Shown here one piece after another: positions 24,901 to 34,700 of a stretch of 64,000 nucleotides of DNA; within the stretch, counting starts at the first letter, position 1; each line of letters opens with the position of its first letter. The notes below the pieces were generated by a model that saw nothing but the letters and a program-made list of their open reading frames with translations, was not told the origin of the DNA and made no database searches. Made by a program: the position numbers and the translations under genes. This stretch comes from Niebla homalea (Eukaryota > Ascomycota > Lecanoromycetes > Lecanorales > Ramalinaceae). The DNA lies in NCBI GenBank assembly GCA_019925105.1, contig JAHGAU010000009.1, forward strand, positions 496,001 to 560,000. The letters are read 5' to 3'.

Positions 24901-25632
24901 AGCGGTGTCCTTGGATCGATCGGGCGTGGGACTGGAGATGGCCTCGGGCTGATTTGATGTGTCGTTCCCCTTCTCAACTAATCTCTCGGAGACCCACGTT
25001 ACCTCGGGAGACAAAGAATTATCTCCACCCGCTGCCGAATGGCTAGGCCTAGCCTGGCTATCCTCACTCGAAATGACCTGAGCAGGTGGCGACTTGCTCC
25101 GCTGTAGAGTTGATGAAGAATTAGAATGGTTCTCCACGGCTTGTGGATGGGCAGGCGTTACACGGGTAGTTTCCACACTCGTGTTCTCGAATGGTCGGGA
25201 AGAAAGCTCAGTTTGTGGGATGTGTGGCGCATCTTCATCGTGGGATGGTGATGAAATCGAAAACCGGGTTTGTCCTTCCGGTATCATGGAAGCCACAGGC
25301 ACTCTATATGTCGACGATGATGCCGACGACGAAGAAGGCTGTTTGCTCCTATGTGATAAGAATGAATTTGAGGGCTTCACAGGTGCGCGTGAAGGATCTG
25401 GATGGGTGAATGAGGTAGCCGATTTCCCTCCGACCATCCATGTTTTGAGCTTTCCACTCCTGCCCAGAAAGGCAGCAGTGGTGGAATTTGAGAGTTGAAG
25501 GTCCTTTTCGACAGCGCTCATCATGTCCTCCGCCTTGTCCTTACGAGGTCTACCCATTGTCACCATAGCCGAGTTGGTGTTGAATGCCCAAAGAGATATG
25601 ATGACCGCGATCGCCTCATTGTCATTGAGCAA
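21994..25632 (-). CDS. MIZ/SP-RING zinc-finger protein, probable SUMO E3 ligase-type factor
   Basis: One uninterrupted ORF of up to 1212 residues. The C-terminal third contains a MIZ/SP-RING finger at about residues 1070-1130: GKLCSHDQCFDLDIFL gives the Cys-His-Cys ligands, and EFRCPICKSDV supplies the last pair. This is the domain by which Siz/PIAS and Mms21 proteins recruit SUMO-loaded Ubc9. A basic Ser/Arg-rich stretch and a terminal acidic IIELDDDEC, which resembles a SUMO-interacting motif, follow. The first ~350 residues are Ser/Pro/Gln-rich and probably disordered; residues ~370-560 are helical and unassigned. The real start may be the ATG at 25557, in a better initiation context, giving MGRPRKDKAED with an AT-hook-like GRPRK. 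No SAP domain is obvious, so it is not a straightforward Siz1 orthologue. Confidence 0.85.
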   Translation of the reverse strand: MLNDNEAIAVIISLWAFNTNSAMVTMGRPRKDKAEDMMSAVEKDLQLSNSTTAAFLGRSGKLKTWMVGGKSATSFTHPDPSRAPVKPSNSFLSHRSKQPSSSSASSSTYRVPVASMIPEGQTRFSISSPSHDEDAPHIPQTELSSRPFENTSVETTRVTPAHPQAVENHSNSSSTLQRSKSPPAQVISSEDSQARPSHSAAGGDNSLSPEVTWVSERLVEKGNDTSNQPEAISSPTPDRSKDTAISFRLEQLMAKYGSFDELEKQLQMAAAMRPSQESPHTVNLDRPSHSSESVSRQAAQTPTTSLSPGLPQQSPAKTSSNEVNSHKRPSEESHESRKRPQWTNHALAYDRQHAWLSLSAAWVEHWEQPEERSNYRKLMHLYANVLVRRRNNMFGGQGRGQVEAPRLDLLLKACTRSDHAYLLLHQMYCRDAELGPTNTLFSAKYKKGLQALQHPLASNDGMPPDAVQWFAAFPGPLITINPREAVNATAKSWYEGAMNTLFALGQNWEELRDVCLRRKFPPLVGEMLFSLRVNSVTMQHVIFTTILRQLIPERDDCYRMHEEVFQENQQPYLARGHLLSVTSTDPDKDFINRHHEIRKAHTMHVLSPSGSSGGERDHQVNQLRRVLAEQRANGTSRPDIQSPFYNTFSQAMSDSLQGNRPLTGQQAPDQGAGLRHQSNVPTSGPSPQSFNSANDALRSYWGQPFVGPNGQLFSSSGGQPVSNSVGWANRPQVSTRGGSTLPMDLPNDPHADFLRSNAPPSNYESLIEATPSRVGSTGRRSLPNLSTGAHRSGHPSQSPLPSPGTGSSRAQGIPFNYMQGYSLNPPQPAINPLRQVSGPRNPSDSVPLQASLNPPIPLTHFSTVMPAPPPHREDKYFQYVREIHTAQAVSQRSSFVRCAILLRAEEIAFLAKDRYNDQGVVVARLAPPGSVVYRIRCLKIGIDADFANPDWFVSDHYWPNGVTILLNEQNVEIRRKAQYGKDIPADVSHLVQENWNHLTVALANDRQPARYIVGLETIEVTTMTKIKVGISTIDETTARQRVLSRITVQDPDIEVIVPQISLDLTDPFTATIFEIPARGKLCSHDQCFDLDIFLNTRGIRNKTRNEPCSPDEFRCPICKSDVRPGNIIIDGFYASIRTKLQGMNRLDAKAVTLGLDGEWIIKEEEAGTGESGDGASRSRSAKRSRERTKGASIPRSGANSPMAIIELDDDEC

Positions 25633-26577
25633 GCGCGACGATCTGAAAAGGCTCCACAGACGGACCCGACAATGCCAGTACGTGCTCCAAACTTACCCAA
25701 TGGAAGGGTCAAACGCCTTTTGATTCGAGTAGATGGGAAAAGGACAATACATTTCCGCTTAATTGCCGGATCACAGGATACTATATTCTGTACACTGGTA
25801 CTTGCTACAACACAAGTCGACTTGCGATACAATTGACTGCATTATTGGTCAGATGCAAGGAACCCTGTTCTTTCTGTAGAATAAGGTAGATCTTAAGATG
25901 GAACACAGGATATAAGACAAACACAAGCAAGGGAGCCCAGATGCATAAAATCATAATTCTGACCGCTTGATTTGGCTGGAAACGGAGCGGCTAAGCCTGA
26001 CTTGGACTAGCGTTACTGCCTATCAGAGTTCTTGACATTAGCGTATGAGGGCAAGGTAGGAAGGTAGGTACAGTAGGTAGGATCCTTGTTGGCTTACTAT
26101 GGCTCTTACCGCATTTAAAATATTGAATGCTCGGAAGCCCAAAATCCTAAGTCGGAGATTGCCAAGATTGCTACCTGACGCTGCCATGGATATTTTTCAA
26201 TCAGCCGAAAGAAGAAATCCAGTGGTGTACTCATCGCGTCATGCTCTGACAACTTTCCCATGCGGCCCATTTGCGCATTGATCTGAAGCAATAGAGTCTT
26301 TGTGTCGAGGAGCTCAGATCGGCAATACCAGGAAGGAAACCCTCCCCCACCTATGTACCTACGCCGAATACCACCGCTGGGAGAGAGGAAACGCTATTGT
26401 CCCAGTGATACGCCACAAACCTTGGACACGCGCAAGCTATAGCAGACCGCTTCGTCACAGATACAGCATCCGATCTGCTTGGGCATCACAGCGCCTCTCG
26501 TCCCATCAGTGTCAAATCTCATGAAGGAGCACCGTCCATGACGTGTGGCCGTGGCTAGAAAGCCGACTTCTCCAGCA
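25633..26577. promoter_or_regulatory. Divergent upstream region, MIZ gene and Boi gene
   Basis: About 0.95 kb between two divergently transcribed genes. It contains AGGTAGG-type repeats near 26055-26085 and no convincing ORF. It presumably holds both promoters and the Boi 5' leader. Confidence 0.4.
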
Positions 26578-29500
26578 ATGGCCTATCGGGCACCTGGCGC
26601 ATCACCCAGGAAAGCTTTACCTGGAGAGGTCCTTCTGGTCATCCGTACGTTTAAAGTTGCAACCTGCGCTCCTAACTATCCGAGGCTCATAATGAAGTGG
26701 AACGCCGTGCTGATAGTAAGCCATCTAGATGATTTCGAGGCCCGAAGTAACGACGAACTCAGTCTCTCCAAGGGTGACAGAATCGAGCTCATTGAACGGG
26801 ATGATGACTTTGGGGACGGATGGTATCTGGGGAAGCATACCCACACAAACAAGACAGGCTTGTTTCCCGAGGGTATGATCGCTTCACCATCCCAGGCCCA
26901 ATTCCTCTGATCCAGCCACAGTCTACACCACCGTCGCCCCAAGACCCACCGGCGTTTCTGCAAATTCTCTGTCAACAGCTTCCACCCTCGTCGCAAACTC
27001 GGCAACGAATCTACATGGGGCCGTGACACAGGGCCGTCGAGGTCCAGAAAATGCCACACCGCCTCCACTCAACACCACGCCACCAGCCCACAAACCCGCT
27101 TCCCTACCGACTTCTTCCGTACCAGCCTCATCATTGCCCTCCAGCATTACCACGCCTCGCAGTATGAGCATGATACAGCAAGGTGCTGCAGAAGAGAGTC
27201 CAGTCATGAATGAGACACTAAGCGTTATTAACGAGCACATGACCGACATGAACATACCCCGCCACAACATGCAATCGCAGGAGCGTCCCATGACGACTGA
27301 TTCCGGAAGTGAATACAGCAGCTTCATTGATCCGCGAATGTCCTATATTGCAGGCCACGAAACCGACGAAGAAGAGCACAACACGGTAACGGAACAAGAA
27401 ATCTTGAGGTGGACACCAAAGCAAGTCGCAGAGCACTTGGAGGACATTGGGGTTGAGGCACGGCACTGCACCATCTTCAAGGAACAAGAGATCACAGGCG
27501 AAGTGTTGTTGGCCATGGATCAAGCGTCCATATTCATGAAAGAGTTCGATCTGGGTCTTGTTGGCCAAAGATTGCGCACCTGGCACAAAGTCAAGGCGCT
27601 GCAAGAAGAAGTTCGTGCTCCGCCATCTCGACCTCAGAAACAGAACAGTGTCTTTGGAGGAGCGGGCACATATCCCGACAATCAGCAGACGAGAGCGGGG
27701 GGCAATGCCATTCGCTACAGCCGATCCATGACGAACCCTCTTCCGGTCCGGCAAGATCTCCCTGAGTCGCAATCTTCACCGTCGTTTCGGATCATGCACG
27801 ATCAGTTGCACGACGACGACACCACACCTTCATCTCTTACCTTCAGGAACGGCCTCGACAGTCCAAGCCGTCCATCTGCAGCTTCCATCAGAGATTTCAA
27901 TCATTCGCGACGCCATTCTGCTGTGGACTTTGCCTCTACCATCAGTCTCAGCTTGCCAAACGAGCAAATCAGCCCAGTGGTTCCCCAGAACAGCACCATG
28001 GCATCATCTCAGCATAAAAAGGCACCATCACTAGATCGAAATTGGACAATGGGTGGTCCACCAGTTTTAGGGACCCGACCCCATTCGAGTGTCATGCCTG
28101 CGAATTTCTCGGCAGTCGACCGCAACACCTTTGACCCTCAAACAAAAAGAGCTAGCCATGTGCCCACGGGCTCTAGGGATCTTGATCGGGGATATAAATC
28201 AGGAGATGAGATGGACCCGAGGAAGGCGCGGAATGTGCTTCGAAAGCGGGATACTGTCAGTGCGACGCATTCAAGGCAGAGCTCCTATCAAGGTGACGCA
28301 AAACGAGCACCTCACAGCGGCAACAGGCGTCATTCCCGATTCGGGAGTGTGGATTCCATCAAGGATACCGTGGCAGCTCTTACCGGTCCTGCAAGCAAAA
28401 TATATCATGGAAGTGGCAAAGGTCACTTCCGCAATTCGTCTGCGAATGAGGCAATTGCATCCGCCAGCCCGTCATCAACGGATTTAGGTGCTCCCATGGT
28501 CACTAAGCTCGAGTATGACAATCGCCCAAGCATGAAGATCGTCACATCTTCGAACAACAGAGATAGCGGCGTTGGTCTCAACGGCTCGCCCAAGTCAAGC
28601 AATGCGCAACCTCCTAAGGCTGGCAGCAAGCCTCGTGTGGGCCTGCGAGCCATCTCCGATGCTGTCACTGGCACCGAAAAGTCCATTGCCGCATCACCTG
28701 CATCCCTGCCGTCACCCATCAAAGAATCCGCGGTACAGTCTCCTGCCCGAACAGGCTCCACTACTCCGTCGGGTGCCTCCCAGAACCTTGACCGTGAAAG
28801 TACAGATGCGTCGTCGAAGGGCACCAGCGCAACTTATAGTGGACTCACCCCAACGCATGGTACACGGCGAAAAACGAAGAAAGAGACGAGCGCATACATC
28901 CGTGGATTAGAACAGAGATCGCCGCAGGAGCAGATGATCGACTGCGATTACAGCGGCTGGATGAAGAAGAAGTCGTCGAACATGATGACGACGTGGAAGC
29001 CTAGATTGTTCGTGCTGCGTGGCCGTCGGCTCTCATACTATTACACAGACGATGATACGCAAGAGAAAGGGCTCATCGATATCTCATCCCATCGCGTTCT
29101 ACCAGCCGACAGCGACATTCTCACGGGAATCCACGCTGCAGTGACGGGAGCCAAGTCCTCACCTGTCTCCCCAGCCACCTCGCACACTCCCACTCTAGCC
29201 GCCACTGAGGCGGCCGCACAAACGGAATCGTCACTTCAAAAAGCTACGTCCGACGCGACGTTCATCTTCAAGCTCGTGCCCCCCCGATCGGGTCTCTCCC
29301 GCGCGGTCAATTTCACCAAGCCGACAGTCCACTATTTTGCCGTTGACAATGTGCGACAAGGGCGATTATGGATGGCAGCCTTGATGAAAGCGACGATTGA
29401 TCGAGACGAAAGCAAGCCAATCACAACGTCATATCAGCTCAAAACGATTAGTCTGGCCAAAGCTAGGACAATGAAGCAACGGCCGCCCGCCCTGATGAAC

Positions 29501-29686
29501 CTAGAAGAGCAGCACGAAGGAGTCCAAGAAGGTCCGAAGAGCGACGAAACCGGCTTGAACATTCAGGGGCTGGACTTAGGAGACGACCTTGTCAAGAAGC
29601 GGACAGGCAGTCTCGACGCAATGACCAAGTCTTCAAACGATGCGACCGAGGCCAAAGAAGGAGTCCCCCCGGTGCCATCCAAATGA
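26578..29686 (+). CDS. Boi1/Boi2-type polarity scaffold (SH3-SAM-PH)
   Basis: Boi proteins link Cdc42/Rho signalling and the exocyst to sites of polarised growth. Exons 26578-26644, 26729-26872 and 26922-29686 give 991 residues; both GT-AG introns fall inside the SH3 coding region. The spliced N-terminus reads GEVLLVIHDFEARSNDELSL with GDGWYLGKH and GLFPEVYTT, an SH3 domain at about residues 15-75. A SAM domain lies near 230-300 (RWTPKQVAEHLEDIG). A long Ser/Pro/Arg-rich disordered region with many basic phosphosite-like patches follows. A PH domain spans about 745-895 (GWMKKKSSNMMTTWKPRLF), carrying an internal Ser/Thr/Ala-rich insertion. The order SH3-SAM-PH is diagnostic of this family. 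Expected location is hyphal tips and septa. Confidence 0.93.
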
Positions 29687-30926
29687 CCGGGCTCAGGACT
29701 ACTAAAGACACAACATTATCAAACACCACGCATTCCCTAGTCCGAGATAAGCAAGAAACGATAGAGAATTCAGCAAGGAGTTTTGGCAGGGGATCATGAG
29801 CCTCGCCTCAAGCTTTTGGGCACGTTCGGAGGATTTTTCAAGCCACACGAAGACAGCTCACGAACATACTTCTCTACATAATGTGTAATTCACTGACACC
29901 GTTCAACCTTTTGGAGCCTCGATGTGACCATGTTCGGCCTTCACTAATTTCACAATTTTATGCATGGATTGTGCATGCGCCGGCATCGGCCCTCAGGAAA
30001 TGGGGGAATTTGTCCAATTTTGATGATATCTCTTCGGGTTTAGACTTTGCGATTGACAACAACTTGGTGGTAAGTGGTGGCAAGGTACGGAGATAAGAAC
30101 CAGCACCCCTCACCAGCAGAGACACAGAAACCGCTTCCTCTAGTTGACCAAGCATGGCCTGGCAGGTCTTCCAGCTCGTCCAGACGACGCTCAATCCTAG
30201 TGATCAAAGAATCTCCCTATTTCTCTCCCAATGTAGACTCATCGTGCGAAGTTATGCTTGGTCTGCCCCTCTTCCACTTTGCTGATAGCTTTCCCTTTTG
30301 CGCTCGTGTCTTTGTAATTCTCTCGCTTTCTGGTCCAAAAAAAGGAGAAGAATTCTTGAAAACTTCCGCAAACGAGGACCCCCTCCTAGCCGAAAGACGT
30401 GGCAGGACAACCCGACGTCGATGTATCGGAAATCTCCCACTGTGGCCCCATCTGCGGTTGTTCCGACGTGCACACACCGTGCGAAGCGGTTGGGCCCAAG
30501 ACCTAGTACCCGTGCTGCGCGTTGGGTGTGTTTCCATACAGCTGTTCATTCCGTTTCTTACAATGGCCATGCGGGAGGGTGGAGGGGAGGAGGGGGGAGG
30601 AGGGGAAGGGGGGCCAGGAAAGAAGGTCGGGATTTGTGGGCGGGTCAGCGCACTTTCTCCTTTATGAGGAGTATATCTCGCTGATGCCGCAGAACGTGTG
30701 TGATAATGCAGTCATCATTCGTACACATATATAGAGCTCTAGCTCAGCACCACCACCGACGATGACCACCGATGACGATCACAAGGCATTGATTAGGCAC
30801 CACCAAAGAAACGGGAACGGCCGCGCATCTTCCCGATTCGTTACAGCAGAAAGCAAGCGTGGATATATTACCGCTCGAAGGGCGGCCGGGCTACAACATT
30901 ACCTGCAGCTGGCAGCTGCTCCGCCA

Positions 30927-30947
30927 GCAAGCAAGCAAGCAAGCAAG
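30927..30947 (+). repeat. GCAA microsatellite
   Basis: Five tandem GCAA copies plus G, in non-coding sequence. Confidence 0.85.
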
Positions 30948-31223
30948 TAAGCATCAACGGGGACCCCTTTCCTTTTTCCTTTTCCCTTTGTCATCCATCC
31001 AATCCAGGTTGGGACTGCTCCCGTTCCCGCGCTCATCGCCAAGGGAGGGAGGGGGCCCGCGGCGCCATCAGGGGCAAACAAACCCGCATGAGGATCTTGA
31101 GGAGATGTTATTGGGGTGGGGGTTTGACGGTCGAGAAAGGGGGGGTTGATGAGTGAGGAGGCCGTGGATGCGGGAGCGGCTGATGGGGGGGAGATGGATG
31201 AGGCGCTCACTGTGTTTGGGAGA

Positions 31224-31250
31224 TGGTGGTGGTGGTGGTGGTGGTGGTGG
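31224..31250 (+). repeat. TGG microsatellite
   Basis: Nine tandem TGG copies. Further GTG/TGG-rich sequence continues at intervals to about 31410, suggesting one expanded and partly degraded simple-repeat region. Confidence 0.9.
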
Positions 31251-31722
31251 GGAAGCTGAGGGATTGGGTTGTTGCTGTCGTTGTTGTGGTTGGTGGTGAA
31301 GGAGAAGCGTGTGAGGTGGAGGTAGGATGGAGGTTGGGATGGGATGGGATGGATGAGATTACGGGAGGTAGTAGTATAGTAGTGGTGGTGGTGGTGATGG
31401 TGGAAAGTGTGTTGGGAGCATATACCACACGTCTTTTAGGAGGTCTGATAGGAAGCATGTCTTTGGGTGGGACATCATTGTCTACATGATCCAGAAATTG
31501 ATATTCTCGAATAAAACAGCGCTACCTTACCCATACTGCGGATGCTAATGCTGATGATGCAAATATGTACAATGCCCCCGGCGGATGACATGCCGTCCAA
31601 CCCTTGATGCTGCTTCAAGGATATGGCAGCAATGACCGTCTGTCTACCGCTCATCGTACTTACAGTCCTACTTGACATTGACCTCTATGCCACTTCATAA
31701 GTCTCTCTCCAAACACGCTTCG

Positions 31723-34700
31723 TCAGCGCCTCCGCCCCAGACTTTCCTTCCCTTTCTTCTTGCTCTTCTTCTTCTCAGGCGGCGGCTGCACCGGCACATC
31801 CTTCAGCTCCCAATCCAAGAATCGGATCATATAGTCATCGCAGCTAGCCATCCGCTCAATCTCCTGCTCCGCCATACCAGCACTTGGTACAGCAAGCCCA
31901 GACTGCGCTGCTTCCATCGTTGTTGAAGTCTCGACGTCATCTCGTACCTGATTCCGCGGCGGCGGGGGCATCGATTCGCTTGGCGTTTGGGGGCCTTCGA
32001 CGGGCGTCTTAGGAGTGGAGGAACCCTTTTCGTTGAAGTCGGCAGCGTCGTAGGTCGCGATTTCTTTCTCGGCTTCCTTGGCGGCCTTCGCATCATCTTG
32101 GTCTTCGACGGCTTCAAAGAGACGACCTCCTGGTCGATTGCCCAAGACGCGATCCATGGCAGCGTCAGCGGCGGCTCCGGCTTCATCTTGAGCTTCGTCA
32201 TTTACGATATCCTTGAGGCTCACGTTGTTGAGGTAGTCTGTGGTGAATTCACCTTCTTGAATGACCACATCATCGAGCATGCGCTTTTGATTCGCTTTGC
32301 GGAGGATGTTTGCCTCAATGGTGTGCTCGCTGACCATGCGGTAGATGTGGACATCGCGCGTCTGACCGATCCTATGAGCTCGGTCTTGACATTGCTTGTC
32401 CATCGCAGGATTCCAGTCGAGATCGTAAAAAATGACGGTGTCAGCGCCAGTCAGATTGATCCCTATACCGCCTGAACGAGATGATAGGATGAAAGCAAGG
32501 ATACGGTTGTCATTGTTGAAGCGTTCAGTCAGGACTTGCCGGTTCTCCAGCTTTGTCGCGCCATCCAGACGAAGATAGCGGTGGCCGTGGATGTTCATAA
32601 ACTGCTCAAGGATGTCCAGGACTCGAGTCATCTGGGTGAAGATCAGGGCGCGATGGCCGCCCGCCTGAAGTTGTCTGAGCAGGATGTCAAGCTTCTGCAA
32701 CTTGCCGCAGTCATACTGGAGTAGTCGCTTGTCAGGAAAGGCAATCGAAAGGCGCATGCGGGCCTCCTGGTAGGGATCTTGCTGACACGACTGAGTTGCT
32801 TCCTGGACCAACTGAATACCTTTCTGACCAAGGGCCATGGTAGCCATGTTGGGAACTACGACTTTCGGTGTGATGCACCCGAACTTCCGCACCGTTGGAT
32901 TTATTGCTTCGGATCGCTTTGGTATCGTCAGAGCCATTTCGCAAAGGGCAGGCGACTTCTGTGTCAGCCAATCAGACAGGTGAGCTCTTCGTTTCGGCAT
33001 TGGCTGGTGAGGGAGAGTCTTGATCCCGAACCTGAGCCGATCAGCCAGATCGTGGTTGTACAGCGGGCGCCTTTGGCTTCGCAGACTCGTTAGGTATGAA
33101 ATCTGATGCAATTTGTCATACCGAAGGCGACGCGAATTGTTCTCGAAATTGGCCAATGTGCCGCTTATTGTGGATCCGTTGAATTGCATGTTCCAATTGA
33201 CACGGCCCCTTTGCTGACTGGTCAGTTGTCTGATGGAGCCAAGGGTGCCAAGTCGCTGCTTCTGAATGGTGTCCAGAGCGGATACTGGCTCATTGGCCCC
33301 CGGAAGCAAGTTCACCAGGTTCAGATCCACCTGGGCCATGGAATCTTCTCGCAACAATCGTCGACGAACCAACAGCTCCTTGATTTCGAAGTCGGCGATG
33401 ACAGACTTGGGCATGGCAAAGGAGGTGACGATTTGCCGGGTCTCGAAAAGATCTGGATGATTGCAGACCTTCCGCAACTGCATGAGTGCGTTCATGATCG
33501 AGAAGGTATTACCAGAGGCCAGAGTCTCTTTCGTCTGCGCCCTCGACATGAAGCCGTCGTACAGATAGCGTTGTCGCTTCGACAGTCTGCAATAAACCAC
33601 ATGTTCGTACTTGCCAGGCATCTGCTTCTCCACGTCTGCCTTGAGTCGTCGGAGGAGATAGGGTCGTAGAATGTCGTGCAGCTTGTGAACCGCAATACGA
33701 GCGTCATCGTCGAGGGCCTCTCGTCCCTGCTCGAGGATCTGCTCGGTAGGCTTCTTGAACCAGCGAGTGAAATCCTCCAGATCGGTAAAACCCGCAATCC
33801 CATTGCCTGTGTTCTCCGAAGGCATCAGGAAGTAGAGAAGGGACCAAAGTTCGGTCAGGTTATTCTGTAAAGGAGTCCCAGTCAAGAGCATTCGAGCCCT
33901 CGTCTTGAAAGTGAGAAGAGTCTGCCATCGCTGCGATTGGAAGTTCTTGATGTTGTGCGCTTCATCCAAGATCATGTAATGCCACGCTCTTCGCCTAAAG
34001 ATTTGCTGATCTTGTGTAACGAGCGTATAAGACGTAATCCAAACATTCCACTTCTCTTCGTCCAGCCAACCAGCACGCTTCTTCCTTCGCTCTTCTTGGC
34101 TTCCATAGTATGCAAGGACCCTAAACCCTGGCAGGAACTTCTTAAACTCCATCTCCCAATTGAGCATCACGCTGGTGGGAACAACGATCAGATGCGGACC
34201 CCATGCTTCATAATGAACGGCGAGATGGGCCAAAAGAGCTATGGTCTGAATGGTCTTGCCGAGACCCATTTCATCAGCCAGGATACCATTTGTGCCGTTC
34301 GCATAGAGCCCAGCGAGCCAGTCAAGGCCAAAATGCTGATATTCTCGTAGAGTCCCTCGAAGAAGCGAAGGTATAGGGATCAATGGCTTTGGGGTGGCTA
34401 CAGGAGTGGCGGGCATATCAGCCTCGTCTGTCTTGGTCTCTGCCAATCCGATGTCCTCTGGCTCCTGAACGACGTCCTCTTCAACAAGAGGCGTAGATTC
34501 CTTCACGGGAAGAGGCTGCTCAATTTCGGAATGCTGTAAGGCTTTGGGAGACAGAGGTTCATCCTCCTGCTCTTGTAACGGAGGCTCTTTGCCGGTCGAG
34601 ATGGGTGGCGTTGGCGCTTGGACCGGATCTTGAATTGTGTCTGGAATCAGAGACACTTTATCTGCCTCCTCGTCCGAATCTTCGATATAACTAGATGGCT

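Larger units (their letters stand above)
29687..31722. other. Long convergent intergenic with simple repeats
   Basis: About 2 kb between the converging 3' ends of the Boi and SWR1 genes. It contains G/A-rich stretches (30560-30640), a GCAA repeat, a TGG repeat and other GGT/GTA-rich microsatellite-like sequence (31220-31420). Minus-strand frames at 30899-31210, 31207-31458 and 31475-31678 are Pro/Thr-rich and could be joined by introns, but no family is recognised. Confidence 0.4.
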
